Shown here one piece after another: positions 24,600-33,141 of a stretch of 64,000 nt of DNA; within the stretch, counting starts at the first letter, position 1, and every line of letters starts with the position of its first letter. The notes under the pieces were generated by a model. That model worked only from the letters and a program-made list of their open reading frames with translations. It was not told the origin of the DNA and searched no databases. The stretch comes from Ideonella sp. MAG2 (GTDB taxonomy: Bacteria > Pseudomonadota > Gammaproteobacteria > Burkholderiales > Burkholderiaceae_C). The stretch is taken from positions 1,898,098 to 1,962,097 of the forward strand of contig PTEU01000001.1 of NCBI GenBank assembly GCA_004359425.1. The letters run 5' to 3'. Both the position numbers and the translations under genes were made by a program.

Positions 24600-26101
24600 A
24601 TGCACGATCTTCTGCCGCGATTCCGCCGCTTGGCCCCCTACTTCCGCGAAGGTCGTAAGGCTTGGGTGCTGGCTTTTTTGGCGTCCTTGATCACGGGCAT
24701 GACCGAACCTCTGACGGTCCACCTGATGGAGCCTTTGGTGGACCAGGGCTTTGCGGGCAAGATTCCCTTGTGGATCGTGCCGGTGGTCATCATCGGCCTG
24801 TTCACCGTGCGCGGTGTGTTCAGTTTTGTGGCCCAGTATGCGCTGGCCTGGGCTGCACAGCGGGGGGTGCTGAAGCTGCGCACCGCCATGTTCCAACGTT
24901 TGCTGAACGCCGAGCCCACGGTGTTTGCGCAACGCAGCGCCAGCAACAAAGCTCCACCGATGAGTTGGCCTATGCCGTCGAAGAGAACGTGCTGGCCTGG
25001 CGCATTGTCCGTCTGCATGGGGCCACCACCCAAGAAGGCCGACGCTTTGAATCCCTGAGTGAGCGCCTGCGCAGCTTGATGCTGAAGGCAGTGGCCGCCC
25101 AAGCCGCCATCACGCCCATCACCCAGATCATGGCCTCCGTGGCCATGTCGATGGTGGTGGTCATGGCGCTGTGGCAAAGCCAGGCAGGCAATACAACGGT
25201 GGGGCAGTTCATGGCCTACATCACGGGCATGCTGATGCTGATCACCCCCATCAAGCATTTGGCAGACGTGATGGGCCCAATCACCCGTGGGCTCGCCGCG
25301 CTGGAGCGCGGGGTGGACTTGATCGAGCGTGTGCCTGCGGAAACCGGTGGCAGCCACCGCCCTGCCCGTGCAAACGGCCACATCACCCTCAGCGATGTGC
25401 GGGTCCGCTATCACGATGACCAAGCCCCGGCCCTGGATCAGGTCTCGCTGACCGTCAAGGCCGGCGAGACGGTGGCCTTGGTGGGACCCTCAGGCGCGGG
25501 TAAATCCACCTTGGTTCACCTGCTGCCTCGCTTTGCTGAGCCCACCGAAGGCCAGATCACTCTGGACGGCGTGGCTTTGCGTGAGTGGGACACCTCTGCG
25601 CTGCGCCAACAGTTTGCGTTGGTCAGCCAAGACGTGGTGTTGTTCAACGACAGCGTGCTGGCCAATGTGGCCCTGGGCGATGCCCCAGACGAGGCCCGCG
25701 CGGCACAGGCCCTGCGCCACGCCAATTTGCTGGACTTTGTGCAAGGCCTGCCGCAAGGCCTGCACAGCCCCATTGGCCATAACGGCAACCAACTCTCTGG
25801 TGGCCAGCGCCAGCGCTTGGCCATTGCCCGCGCGCTCTACAAAAATGCGCCCATCCTGATTCTGGACGAAGCCACCTCGGCCCTGGACGCGGAAAGCGAG
25901 CATCTCGTGCAGCAGGCTTTGGATCACCTGATGCAAGGCCGCACGACCTTGGTCATTGCCCACCGCTTGGCCACCATAGAGCGGGCCGACCGCATTGTGG
26001 TGATGGACGCTGGCCTCATTGTTGAACAGGGCAGCCATGCTCAACTCCTCGCCGCAGGCGGCCTGTATGCCAAGCTGCATGCCATGCAATTCCGCGCCTG
26101 A
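24600..26101 (+). pseudogene. msbA: MsbA-type lipid A flippase, deleted and frameshifted
   Basis: The N-terminal ~117 codons encode MsbA-like transmembrane helices (MHDLLPRFRRLAPYF...LKLRTAMFQRLLNAEPTVFAQRSASN). Near 24950 the frame breaks; a second frame continues STDELAYAVEENVLAWRIVRLHGATTQ... through a full ABC ATPase: Walker A VGPSGAGKSTL, signature LSGGQRQRLAIARAL, Walker B PILILDEATSALD. Compared with the normal order, the piece between RSASN and STDELAY, about 70 residues containing two membrane helices, is missing. MsbA is usually essential, so the lesion needs confirmation. Confidence 0.8.
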
Positions 26102-26113
26102 AGAAAGCCCCCC

Positions 26114-26701
26114 ATGAGCCAACCCGCGATCAGCCGCTATCCTGTCCCTGCGCTGGACGACCTGCCCCAAGACCTGCGCGAACGCATCTTGGCGGTGCAA
26201 GAAAAGGCCGGCTTTGTGCCCAATGTCTTTTTGGCCTTGGCCCACCGGCCCGATGAGCTGCGAGCCTTCTTGGCCTATCACGACGCCCTGCTGCTCAAAG
26301 AAGGCGGCCTCACCAAGGGCGAGCGCGAGATGATCATCGTCGCCACCTCCAGTGCCAACCAATGCCTCTACTGCGTGGTGGCCCATGGTGCCATCCTGCG
26401 GGTCTATGAAAAGCAGCCCCTGATCGCCGACCAGGTGGCGGTGAACCACCGCAAGGCCGACATCACGCCGCGCCAGAAAGCCATGCTGGACTTTGCCCTC
26501 AAGGTCTGCCTGCGCTCGCACGAGGTTGGCGAGATGGACCATGCCACGCTGCTGGGTCATGGCTTCAGCGCCGAAGACATCTGGGACATTGCGGCCATCA
26601 CGGCCTTTTTTGGCCTGTCCAACCGCATGGCCAATGTCATCCATATGCGGCCCAATGACGAGTTCTACCTGATGGGCCGCCTGCCCCGCAACAAGGCCTG
26701 A
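26114..26701 (+). CDS. AhpD-like peroxidase-related (carboxymuconolactone decarboxylase-fold) protein
   Basis: 195 residues, all-alpha. The motif CLYCVVAHGAILRVY (around residue 87) matches the CxxC...H redox site of AhpD-like 'uncharacterised peroxidase-related' proteins. The surrounding FVPNVFLALAHRPDELRAFLAYHDAL and GFSAEDIWDIAAITAFFGLSNRMAN segments are also typical. Probably reduces peroxides or disulfides in the cytoplasm; the partner is unknown. It lies 12 bases after the ABC gene and 6 bases before the chimeric gene, so it is likely in one operon with them. Confidence 0.85.
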   Translation: MSQPAISRYPVPALDDLPQDLRERILAVQEKAGFVPNVFLALAHRPDELRAFLAYHDALLLKEGGLTKGEREMIIVATSSANQCLYCVVAHGAILRVYEKQPLIADQVAVNHRKADITPRQKAMLDFALKVCLRSHEVGEMDHATLLGHGFSAEDIWDIAAITAFFGLSNRMANVIHMRPNDEFYLMGRLPRNKA

Positions 26702-26707
26702 AGCGCC

Positions 26708-27388
26708 ATGACCCCAGCCCTCACGCTCTCCCCCATCGTGGCCGGGGCCTGGCGGCTGGCCGAATGGAATTTCAGCCTCGCGCAGCGATTGGCGTGGGTC
26801 GAGGGCTGCCAGGCCCGCGGCCTCAGCAGCTTTGACCACGCGGACATCTACGGCGGCTACCAGGCGGAAGCCCTGTTTGGCGAGGTGTTGGCCCAATCAA
26901 CGGTGGTCAACCTGCCTGCTTTTTGGCGACGCTCGGTGAGCACCGGCACCTGTGCGCGCCAATGGGCCCGGCGCTGGCAGGCCCAAGAGGACGCTGCCCA
27001 GAGCGCGGGCCTGTTGCAAGGCATGGGGCACCTGATCTTGTGCCACTGCCTGCCTGAGCCCGCCATGGCTGCCTTTGGCCCGTACAACCCCCAGGCCGTG
27101 CTCAGCACTGGGCATGACCTGGCCGAGCGAGAGCGCGCTGTGTTTGGCGTGGCCCACCCCGAGGTGAGTGCTTGGTGGGCCGCAGAGATGGGGCTGCCCG
27201 ACCAGGCCGTTCAGGCCATTGAACAGTCCTTAGCGCCACCCCAGGCCAACTACCCCGCACTGACGCGAGCGGTGATGGCGGCCTGCCTGATGAGCAGCCA
27301 CTTGGAGCGCGGCATGAGCGCCGACGCCGCCATGGCTGTGATCGAGCCCATGTTTCAAGAAGAGCACACCCCCGACCTCAGCGACTGA
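26708..27388 (+). CDS. chimera: aldo/keto reductase N-terminus fused to HDOD C-terminus
   Basis: One open frame of 226 codons made of two unrelated halves. Residues 1-~62 (LSPIVAGAWRLAEW...SSFDHADIYGGYQAEALFGEVL) are the start of a YdhF-type aldo/keto reductase, stopping just after the catalytic-Asp/Tyr region. Residues ~70-226 (LPAFWRRSVSTGTCARQWARR...AAQSAGLLQGMGHLILCHCLPE... to the end) are the C-terminal part of an HDOD signalling domain. Each half lacks most of its fold, so neither should function. A deletion of roughly 1 kb or more joining two neighbouring genes in frame best explains it. Confidence 0.75.
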   Translation: MTPALTLSPIVAGAWRLAEWNFSLAQRLAWVEGCQARGLSSFDHADIYGGYQAEALFGEVLAQSTVVNLPAFWRRSVSTGTCARQWARRWQAQEDAAQSAGLLQGMGHLILCHCLPEPAMAAFGPYNPQAVLSTGHDLAERERAVFGVAHPEVSAWWAAEMGLPDQAVQAIEQSLAPPQANYPALTRAVMAACLMSSHLERGMSADAAMAVIEPMFQEEHTPDLSD

Positions 27389-27414
27389 GGCCACGGAGGA
27401 CGAAGCCCAGGCGC

Positions 27415-28478
27415 TTAGAGCAGCACGATGTCGTACTGCTCAGGGTTCATGCTGGGCTCGGCCGAGAGAGAAATGGGTTTGCCGATAAATGCGGAGAGGT
27501 CAGCCAAATGGGCACTCTCTTCGTCCAGCAGCATCTCCACCACGGCCGGGCTGGCCACCACGCGGAAGTCCTTGGGGTCGAACTGCCGGGCTTCACGCAG
27601 GATTTCGCGCAGGATGTCGTAGCACACACTGCGCGCGGTTTTGACCTGGCCGCGGCCCTGGCAGGTGGGGCAGGGTTGGCACAGCATGTGGGCCAAAGAC
27701 TCGCGCGTGCGCTTGCGCGTCAGCTCTACCAAGCCGAGCTGGGTAAAGCCGCTGACCGTGGTGCGGGTGCGGTCGCGCGCCAACTGTTTGCGAAACTCGG
27801 CCAGCACGGCTTGCTGGTGGTCTTCGCGCACCATGTCGATGAAGTCGGCAATGATGATGCCCCCGAGGTTGCGCAGGCGTAACTGCCGCGCAATGGCCAG
27901 GGCGGCCTCTAAATTGGTCTTGAAGACGGTCTCGTCAAAGTTGCGCGCACCCACATAGCCGCCGGTGTTCACATCAATGGTGGTCAGGACTCTTCCGCAG
28001 GGCCTGCCAGGGCCTGCATGCGGGCACGCAATTGCTCGCGGGTCTCGGGCGAGCCAATTTTTTGCGAGATGCCGATGTGCTTGTCTTGCGGCAAAAACAC
28101 CAGCATGCGCCCGGCAATGCTGATTTGGGTGGAGAGCCGTGCCCCCTTGGTGCCAATCGGGTCCTTGATGACCTGCACCATCAGCGTCTGACCTTCAAAA
28201 ACCTGCTTCTCAATAGGCACCAGGGCCTGGCTCTCGCCACGCACACCATGGGGGGTGGTGTGCAGGTCGGCCACGTGCAAAAAAGCAGCGCGCTCCAAGC
28301 CAATGTCGATGAAGGCGCTTTGCATGCCCGGCAGCACGCGGGCCACCTTGCCCAAATAGACATTGCCCACCAAACCGCGCTCCAAGGTGCGCTCGATGTG
28401 CAGCTCTTGCACCGCACCGTTTTCAATGATGGCGACGCGGGTCTCCTGAGGAGCCCAGTTGATCAGAATATCGTGCAT
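27415..28478 (-). pseudogene. rng: ribonuclease G, internal deletion and frameshift
   Basis: The first part (MHDILINWAPQETRVAII..., S1-like region, FLPQDKHIGISQKI, ...LAGPAEES) stops in frame near 27990. The second part continues in another frame with LTTIDVNTGGYVGARNFDETVFKTNLEAALAIARQLRLRNLGGIIIADFIDMV and the zinc-link Cys motif CQPCPTCQGRG. The two sum to ~355 residues against ~485 for Rng, so about 130 residues of the catalytic domain are missing between them. RNase G processes 16S rRNA 5' ends and degrades mRNA. It lies downstream of maf on the same strand, the normal order. Confidence 0.85.
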
Positions 28479-28512
28479 GTGTGCGCAAGCTTGCCAGCCG
28501 CACGGCGCGCGC

Positions 28513-29136
28513 TCATGATGGCGTTAAGGCCATGCGCACACGCGCTTGGCGCAGCAGTTGGGTGGTCTCGTAAAGGGGCAAACCCATGATACCGGAGTAG
28601 CTGCCCTTGATCTGGGCGATCCAACCCGCCAAGGCACTTTGCACCGCATAGGCACCGGCCTTGCCAAATGGCTCGCCACTGGCCACGTAAGCGGCAATCA
28701 CCTGGGCTGGCAGCTCGGCGACTTGCACCAAGGAGCGGCTGAGGGCCACCCGGGTGCGGCGGCCGTCGTGCACCGCCACCGCCGTCAGCACCTGGTGGGT
28801 TCGGCCCGACAAGGCCTCCAAGGTGGAGCGCGCTTGCTCAGCGTCCGCAGGCTTGCCCAAGATGCGCTCACCCAGCGACACCGTGGTGTCAGAGCACAGC
28901 ACCGGTGCGAGCGGCCAGCCTCGGCGCGCCAAGCGCCCTCGGGCGGCCACCAGCTTGGCCCGCGTCACTCGCAGCACATAGTCTTCGGGCGGCTCGCCGG
29001 GCTGCTCGGCCTCTAAGCGCTCGGCGTCTTCGTTGTCGTCGGGCAGCAGCAGTTCATGGGCCACGCCCAGTTGATCCAACAATTGCGCGCGGCGCGGGCT
29101 TTGAGAGGCCAGATAGAGATAGGGGTGAAGGCTCAT
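28513..29136 (-). CDS. maf: Maf-type nucleoside triphosphate pyrophosphatase
   Basis: 207 residues. ASQSPRRAQLLDQLG near the start and SDTTVSLGERILGKPADAEQA in the middle are the Maf signatures; GEPFGKAGAYAVQSALAGWIAQIKGSYSGIMGLPLYET closes it. Family members hydrolyse dTTP/UTP or modified nucleotides; the subgroup with this QGxGA-like ending acts on dTTP/UTP (inferred). Start taken at MSLHPYLYLASQ. It lies just upstream of rng; rlmH, its usual other neighbour, is separated by two plus-strand ABC genes. Confidence 0.92.
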   Translation of the reverse strand: MSLHPYLYLASQSPRRAQLLDQLGVAHELLLPDDNEDAERLEAEQPGEPPEDYVLRVTRAKLVAARGRLARRGWPLAPVLCSDTTVSLGERILGKPADAEQARSTLEALSGRTHQVLTAVAVHDGRRTRVALSRSLVQVAELPAQVIAAYVASGEPFGKAGAYAVQSALAGWIAQIKGSYSGIMGLPLYETTQLLRQARVRMALTPS

Positions 29137-29256
29137 GGCAGGCGCATTGTGCATGGGCAAACGCCGTTCATGACCTTGGAGCCGCAGTTCAACCGATGGC
29201 ATGCACTGCCGCTGTCAGCCTGCGTTGAAATAGCGTCCTCACACTCTGCTGGCCCG

Positions 29257-30230
29257 ATGACCGCGCTGCCCCGCCTCACCTACGCCGATATGCGGACCCT
29301 GGCCGTTTTCGCCATGCTGCGCAAGGGCTTGCAGCGCTGGGGCATTTGGGTGTTGATGGCCTTGGGCTTGCTGGCGGCCGTGGGCAACACACCTGAGGTG
29401 GCGCTGGCCGGGGTCGGCAGCTTGTTGGCCCCCCTGTGGTGGGCATCAGGGCAAGACGGCTTTTGGGGACATTGGCAATGGGCGAGTGTGAGCTTGGGCT
29501 ATGCACTGCTGGGTATGGCTTGGTTGCGGGCCTGGCGGCCTGTGCTGTGGCCGGCCCATTGGCGCGATACGGAAGCCACCCTGCCGCTGAGGGTGTGGCT
29601 GCGGCACTGGGCACCAGCCTGCTGGTCGGCCAGCGGGGCCTTGCTCGCTGGCGATGCCCCACTGCGCCCGCCTGGAGAGGGGCCTGCGACGCTGGCATCA
29701 AGCCCGTCGCTTGGCGGCGCACTCACCCTGGGTGGGCGCTGGTGCTGGCACCCGTGTGGCGAGGCCAAGCGCCGCAGAGCCGTTGGGGTTTGAGTGCCAG
29801 TTTGTTGATGCCTGCGCTGATGCTGATGGCCCTGTGCGTGACGCAGCGTTGGGTCACCGCTTGGCTGTGCGCAGCCACCACTGTCGCATTCAGTGGCACC
29901 AGCTTGGCGTTGCGACGCCTGCAGCGCGAAGGTGCCCCGCTGCAGGCCGCCAGCCTTCACCTGCCCTTGCCTGAGGGCCAGCCGCAAGGCTGGCAACGCA
30001 GCCTGGCTTTGAGCCCTGTGCTGGGTTTGCTGCTGGGCTTGGTGCTGACCTTGGCGCTGTGTGCGCTGCCACTACGCCTCCTACCCACCCTGGGCTTGGT
30101 CTTGAGCTTGGCCTGCGCGGGGGCGTTGGAAACCCATTGGCCCGTGCATCGGCCCGAGCACCATGCCTGCCGCTGGCTCTTGATGCTGTGCATCTGCCTC
30201 GCGTTTGCGAGCGAAATCAACCCTGCCTAA
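29257..30230 (+). pseudogene. ABC exporter membrane subunit, frameshifted
   Basis: The start MTALPRLTYADMRTLAVFAMLRKGLQRWG, with hydrophobic helices after it, runs in one frame to about 29650. Around 29650-29720 coding character moves to a second and then a third frame, which continues PGWALVLAPVWRGQ...SLLMPALMLMALCVTQRW...LLLGLVLTLALCALPLRLLP to a stop 6 bases before the ATPase gene. Read together this is a ~320-residue, 6-8-helix permease. At least one, probably two, indels are needed. I do not recognise a specific family; position makes it the partner of the ATPase. Confidence 0.6.
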
Positions 30231-30236
30231 AGTCCT

Positions 30237-30851
30237 ATGCCGACCCCCGTCTTGAGCGCCACCCACTTGGTGTTTGGCTATGCCCATCGCCTCTTGTTTG
30301 CAGACTGGTCTTGCCGCTTTGAGCCCGGCCTGACCTGGATACAAGGCCCCAACGGCTGCGGCAAGTCCACCTTGCTACGCCTGATGGGTGGGGCACTGAC
30401 ACCGCTGAAGGGCACCTTCAGTGTCGCAGGCTGCGATGCACGGCACGACCCGCTGGCCTATCGCCAGCAAGTCTTGTGGCTGGGGCCGGACCGCATTGCC
30501 TTTGAGCACCTGACGCCCTTGGAATATGCCGGCTTCATGGCCGGGCTCTACCCCCACTTTGACCGCCACATCTTCGAGCAGCACTGGCAGGCCTTTGCGC
30601 TGCCACCCCACCAGCACCAGCGCATTGCAGCCCTCTCTACCGGAACGCAACGCAAGCTCGCTTTGGCGGTAGCTTGGGCGGCCCAAACGCCGGTGCTGCT
30701 GTTGGATGAGCCTCTATCAGGCTTGGACGCTGCCGCGCTCGTCCATGCGCAGCAGGTGTTGGGTGAGCGGGCGCGGGCCAGTGAGCAGGTGACGGTGGCG
30801 GCCAGCCATGAAGCGCTGCAAGCGCCTGAGGCTCGTGTGCTGAGCCTCTGA
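30237..30851 (+). CDS. ABC exporter ATPase (CcmA-like)
   Basis: 204 residues, compact single nucleotide-binding domain. Walker A GPNGCGKSTLLRLM, Q-loop region RQQVLWLGPDRIAFEHLTPLEY, signature LSTGTQRKLALAVAWA (an LSxGxQ variant), Walker B PVLLLDEPLSGLD, switch His in AASHEAL. Closest in size and style to CcmA and small ABC-2 exporters. It follows the membrane subunit by 6 bases, so they form one exporter. The substrate cannot be told; no ccm genes are near. Confidence 0.85.
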   Translation: MPTPVLSATHLVFGYAHRLLFADWSCRFEPGLTWIQGPNGCGKSTLLRLMGGALTPLKGTFSVAGCDARHDPLAYRQQVLWLGPDRIAFEHLTPLEYAGFMAGLYPHFDRHIFEQHWQAFALPPHQHQRIAALSTGTQRKLALAVAWAAQTPVLLLDEPLSGLDAAALVHAQQVLGERARASEQVTVAASHEALQAPEARVLSL

Positions 30852-30857
30852 CACCGC

Positions 30858-31325
30858 TCATTCCCGGTGATAAGGGTGGCCGTTGCGCAGGGTCCAGGCG
30901 CGGTAGAGCGCTTCGGCCAGCATCACGCGCACAAAGGCATGGGGCAAGGTCAGGTCAGAGAGGCGCAGGGTCTCGTCGGCCGTGGCTTTGAGGGAGGCGT
31001 GCAGGCCATCAGGCCCACCGATGAAGAAGGCCACATCGCGGCCATCACCCAGCCAAAACTCCATGCGCTCGGCCAGTTGCACGGTGGTCATGCGGGTACC
31101 GCGCTCATCCAGCACCACCCGGCGCAGGCCTTTGGGCACGGCGGCTTCGAGGCGCTGGGCTTCGGCTGCCATCATTTGCTCGGCCGAGCGTGAGCCACGC
31201 GGCTCGGCTTTGACGGCCTTGAGCACCAAGCGCGCTTCAGCGGGGAAGCGCTTGGCAAAGTCGTCATAAGCGGCGTCGGCCCAGGCGGGCTGACGCTGGC
31301 CCACAGCGGCGAGGATGATTTGCAT
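30858..31325 (-). CDS. rlmH: 23S rRNA (pseudouridine1915-N3)-methyltransferase
   Basis: 155 residues, complete SPOUT methyltransferase. The start [15 protein letters not shown], then [73 protein letters not shown] is the signature deep-knot and C-terminus. It methylates the Psi1915 of helix 69 in 70S ribosomes. Normal neighbours nadD and rsfS lie upstream but are damaged. Confidence 0.96.
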   Translation of the reverse strand: MQIILAAVGQRQPAWADAAYDDFAKRFPAEARLVLKAVKAEPRGSRSAEQMMAAEAQRLEAAVPKGLRRVVLDERGTRMTTVQLAERMEFWLGDGRDVAFFIGGPDGLHASLKATADETLRLSDLTLPHAFVRVMLAEALYRAWTLRNGHPYHRE

Positions 31326-31360
31326 AAAGCTCGCCTACCGTGGGCGCCTCAAGGTGGCCG

Positions 31361-31732
31361 TTAAGCCTTGCGCTTGGGGGCCAGCTTGCCCGCAGTCACC
31401 GTCACGGCTTTGCGAGCAGCCGTCTTGGCGGGGGCTTTGGCCGCTGCTTGAGGGGCCGCCTTGGGCGCCGCTTTGGCCGGTGCCGACTTGGTGGCGGCAG
31501 GCCGGGCGGCGGGGCGCGCCGTGCCGGTCTTGGCAGCGACCTTGGCAGCAGCGGCCTTGAGCGGCGCTTTGGAGGCCGACTTGGTGACCTTCTTGCCGCT
31601 GGCCAGCACGACCACGGTGGTCACGGGCTCGGCGGCCTTGCGGCGGGTGGCTGGGGCCTTGGCGGCGGCCGTTTTGGCGGCAGCCGTGGTGCCCACGCTG
31701 ACCTTGAGAGGGTTCGGGGCTTTGCCCCTCGC
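31361..31732 (-). pseudogene. rsfS: rsfS remnant: only the Ala/Lys-rich C-terminal tail
   Basis: A frame reading RGKAPNPLKVSVGTTAAAK and then ~95 residues of Lys/Ala/Pro/Thr-rich sequence (histone H1-like) to the stop. In Comamonadaceae the ribosome silencing factor RsfS lies exactly here, between nadD and rlmH, and can carry such a tail after its core. The RsfS core (~115 residues) is absent; the tail joins the truncated nadD out of frame. An initiating GTG exists inside the tail (31696), so a stand-alone basic peptide is conceivable but unlikely. The family assignment rests on position and tail style. Confidence 0.6.
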
Positions 31733-32180
31733 GGCCCGCCACAGCCAGGGTCACCGCAGCCAGCAATTCGGCCGCGCCATGCCAAGTGTGAAGCCGGGCA
31801 TATTGGTCTTGGCCGATGATGAGCACGATCTCCGCACCGGGGTGTTCAGCTTGCAATTGTCGGACAGTCTCCAAGGTGTAGCTGGGGCCGCTGCGGTGGA
31901 TCTCGCGCTCATCGAGCACAAAGCCGGGCTCACCCGCGATCAACTCGGCCACCATGGCCGCGCGGTGCGGGCCATGCGACACCTCTTGACCGGCCTTTTG
32001 CCAAGGCTGGCCAGCGGGCATCCACAAGACCTGGGCCAGGCCCAGGCGCTCAATGGCCAAGCGGGCCAGGGCCAGGTGCGCCAGGTGCGGCGGGTTGAAG
32101 CTGCCGCCAAACAAGCCGATGGGCTGCACGGGGCGGCCTACCTGGCCGGTCTCGCTGCCCGCGCCCTTGGCAACACTCAT
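31724..32180 (-). pseudogene. nadD: nicotinate-nucleotide adenylyltransferase, 3' end lost
   Basis: About 150 residues of NadD: IGLFGGSFNPPHLAHLALARLA (the nucleotidyltransferase GSFNP..H..H motif), VLWMPAGQPWQK, YTLETVRQLQAEHPGAEIVLIIGQDQYARLHTWHGAAELLAAVTLAVAGR. The C-terminal ~50 residues with the ISSTDIR motif are missing and the frame runs on out of phase into the rsfS tail. The ATG overlaps the hemF stop (ATGA). NadD is essential for NAD synthesis in most bacteria, so a true deletion should be lethal unless another copy exists. Confidence 0.8.
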
Positions 32181-33109
32181 GCGCCGGGCACCCAAGCGGC
32201 CCAATCCCGGGGCCGCAGAAAGTCGGTATAGAGCCGGGCCTCGGGCGTGCCCGGTTCAGGTGCCCATTGGTAGCGCCACTTCACCTCAGGTGGCATGGAC
32301 ATCAAGATTGCCTCGGTGCGCCCGCCCGATTGCAGGCCAAACAAAGTACCCCGGTCGAACACCAGGTTGAACTCGACATAACGGCCACGTCGATAAGCCT
32401 GGAAGTCCCGCTCGCGCTCACCATAGGGCGTGTCGCGGCGGCGTTCGGCAAGGGGTACCCAGGCATCCAAGAAGGCGTCGCCCACGGCGCGGGTCATGGC
32501 AAAGCTGCCCTCGCTGCCCAACTCGGTAAAGTCGTCAAAGAACACGCCACCAATGCCGCGCGGCTCATTGCGGTGTTTCAAGAAGAAGTACTCGTCGCAC
32601 CAGGTTTTGAAGCGCGGGAACAGGCCCTCGCCAAACGGTGCCAAAGCAGCTTGGCAGGTGCGGTGGAAGTGGGCGGCATCTTCTTCTTGGCCGTAGTAGG
32701 GCGTGAGGTCCATGCCACCGCCAAACCACAGCACCGGCTCGCGGCCTGCGGGTTGGGCCAAGAAGCAGCGTACGTTCATGTGCACGGTGGGCACATAAGG
32801 GTTGCGCGGGTGAAAGACCAGAGACACGCCCATGGCTTCAAATGGTGCGCCCGCCAACTCGGGCCGGTGCTGGGTGGCCGAGGGCGGCATGGCGGGGCCG
32901 CGCACATGGCTGAAGTTGCAGCCACCGCGCTCCAGCAGGCCGCCGTTTTCCACCAAACGGGTGATGCCATCGCCTTGCAGGCGCTCTTCGGGGCCGCGCG
33001 TCCAGGCGTCGGTCACAAAGGGTGTGCCATCCAAGGCTTGGGCCCGGTTGACGATGCGCTCTTGCAGGCCAAGAAAATAGGCTCGCAATGCCGAAGAATC
33101 AAAGCTCAC
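32177..33109 (-). CDS. hemF: oxygen-dependent coproporphyrinogen III oxidase
   Basis: 310 residues, complete. [18 protein letters not shown] and [23 protein letters not shown], then [31 protein letters not shown] and [35 protein letters not shown] are the HemF signatures. It oxidatively decarboxylates coproporphyrinogen III in haem synthesis and needs O2, pointing to aerobic life. It is coupled to nadD by an ATGA overlap. Confidence 0.97.
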   Translation of the reverse strand: MSFDSSALRAYFLGLQERIVNRAQALDGTPFVTDAWTRGPEERLQGDGITRLVENGGLLERGGCNFSHVRGPAMPPSATQHRPELAGAPFEAMGVSLVFHPRNPYVPTVHMNVRCFLAQPAGREPVLWFGGGMDLTPYYGQEEDAAHFHRTCQAALAPFGEGLFPRFKTWCDEYFFLKHRNEPRGIGGVFFDDFTELGSEGSFAMTRAVGDAFLDAWVPLAERRRDTPYGERERDFQAYRRGRYVEFNLVFDRGTLFGLQSGGRTEAILMSMPPEVKWRYQWAPEPGTPEARLYTDFLRPRDWAAWVPGA

Positions 33110-33141
33110 ATCTGCCTCGCTGTCTCAAAGAGTGAGGTCAC

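Noticed and set aside
25490..26896. 468-codon minus-strand open frame opposite the ABC ATPase and AhpD-like genes
   Set aside because: The plus strand contains the ABC signature motifs and an AhpD CxxC motif; the antisense is low-complexity.
31361..31696. stand-alone histone H1-like protein
   Set aside because: The Lys/Ala-rich frame continues upstream of its GTG as RGKAPNPLKVSV and lies where rsfS belongs, so it is better read as the tail of a truncated rsfS.
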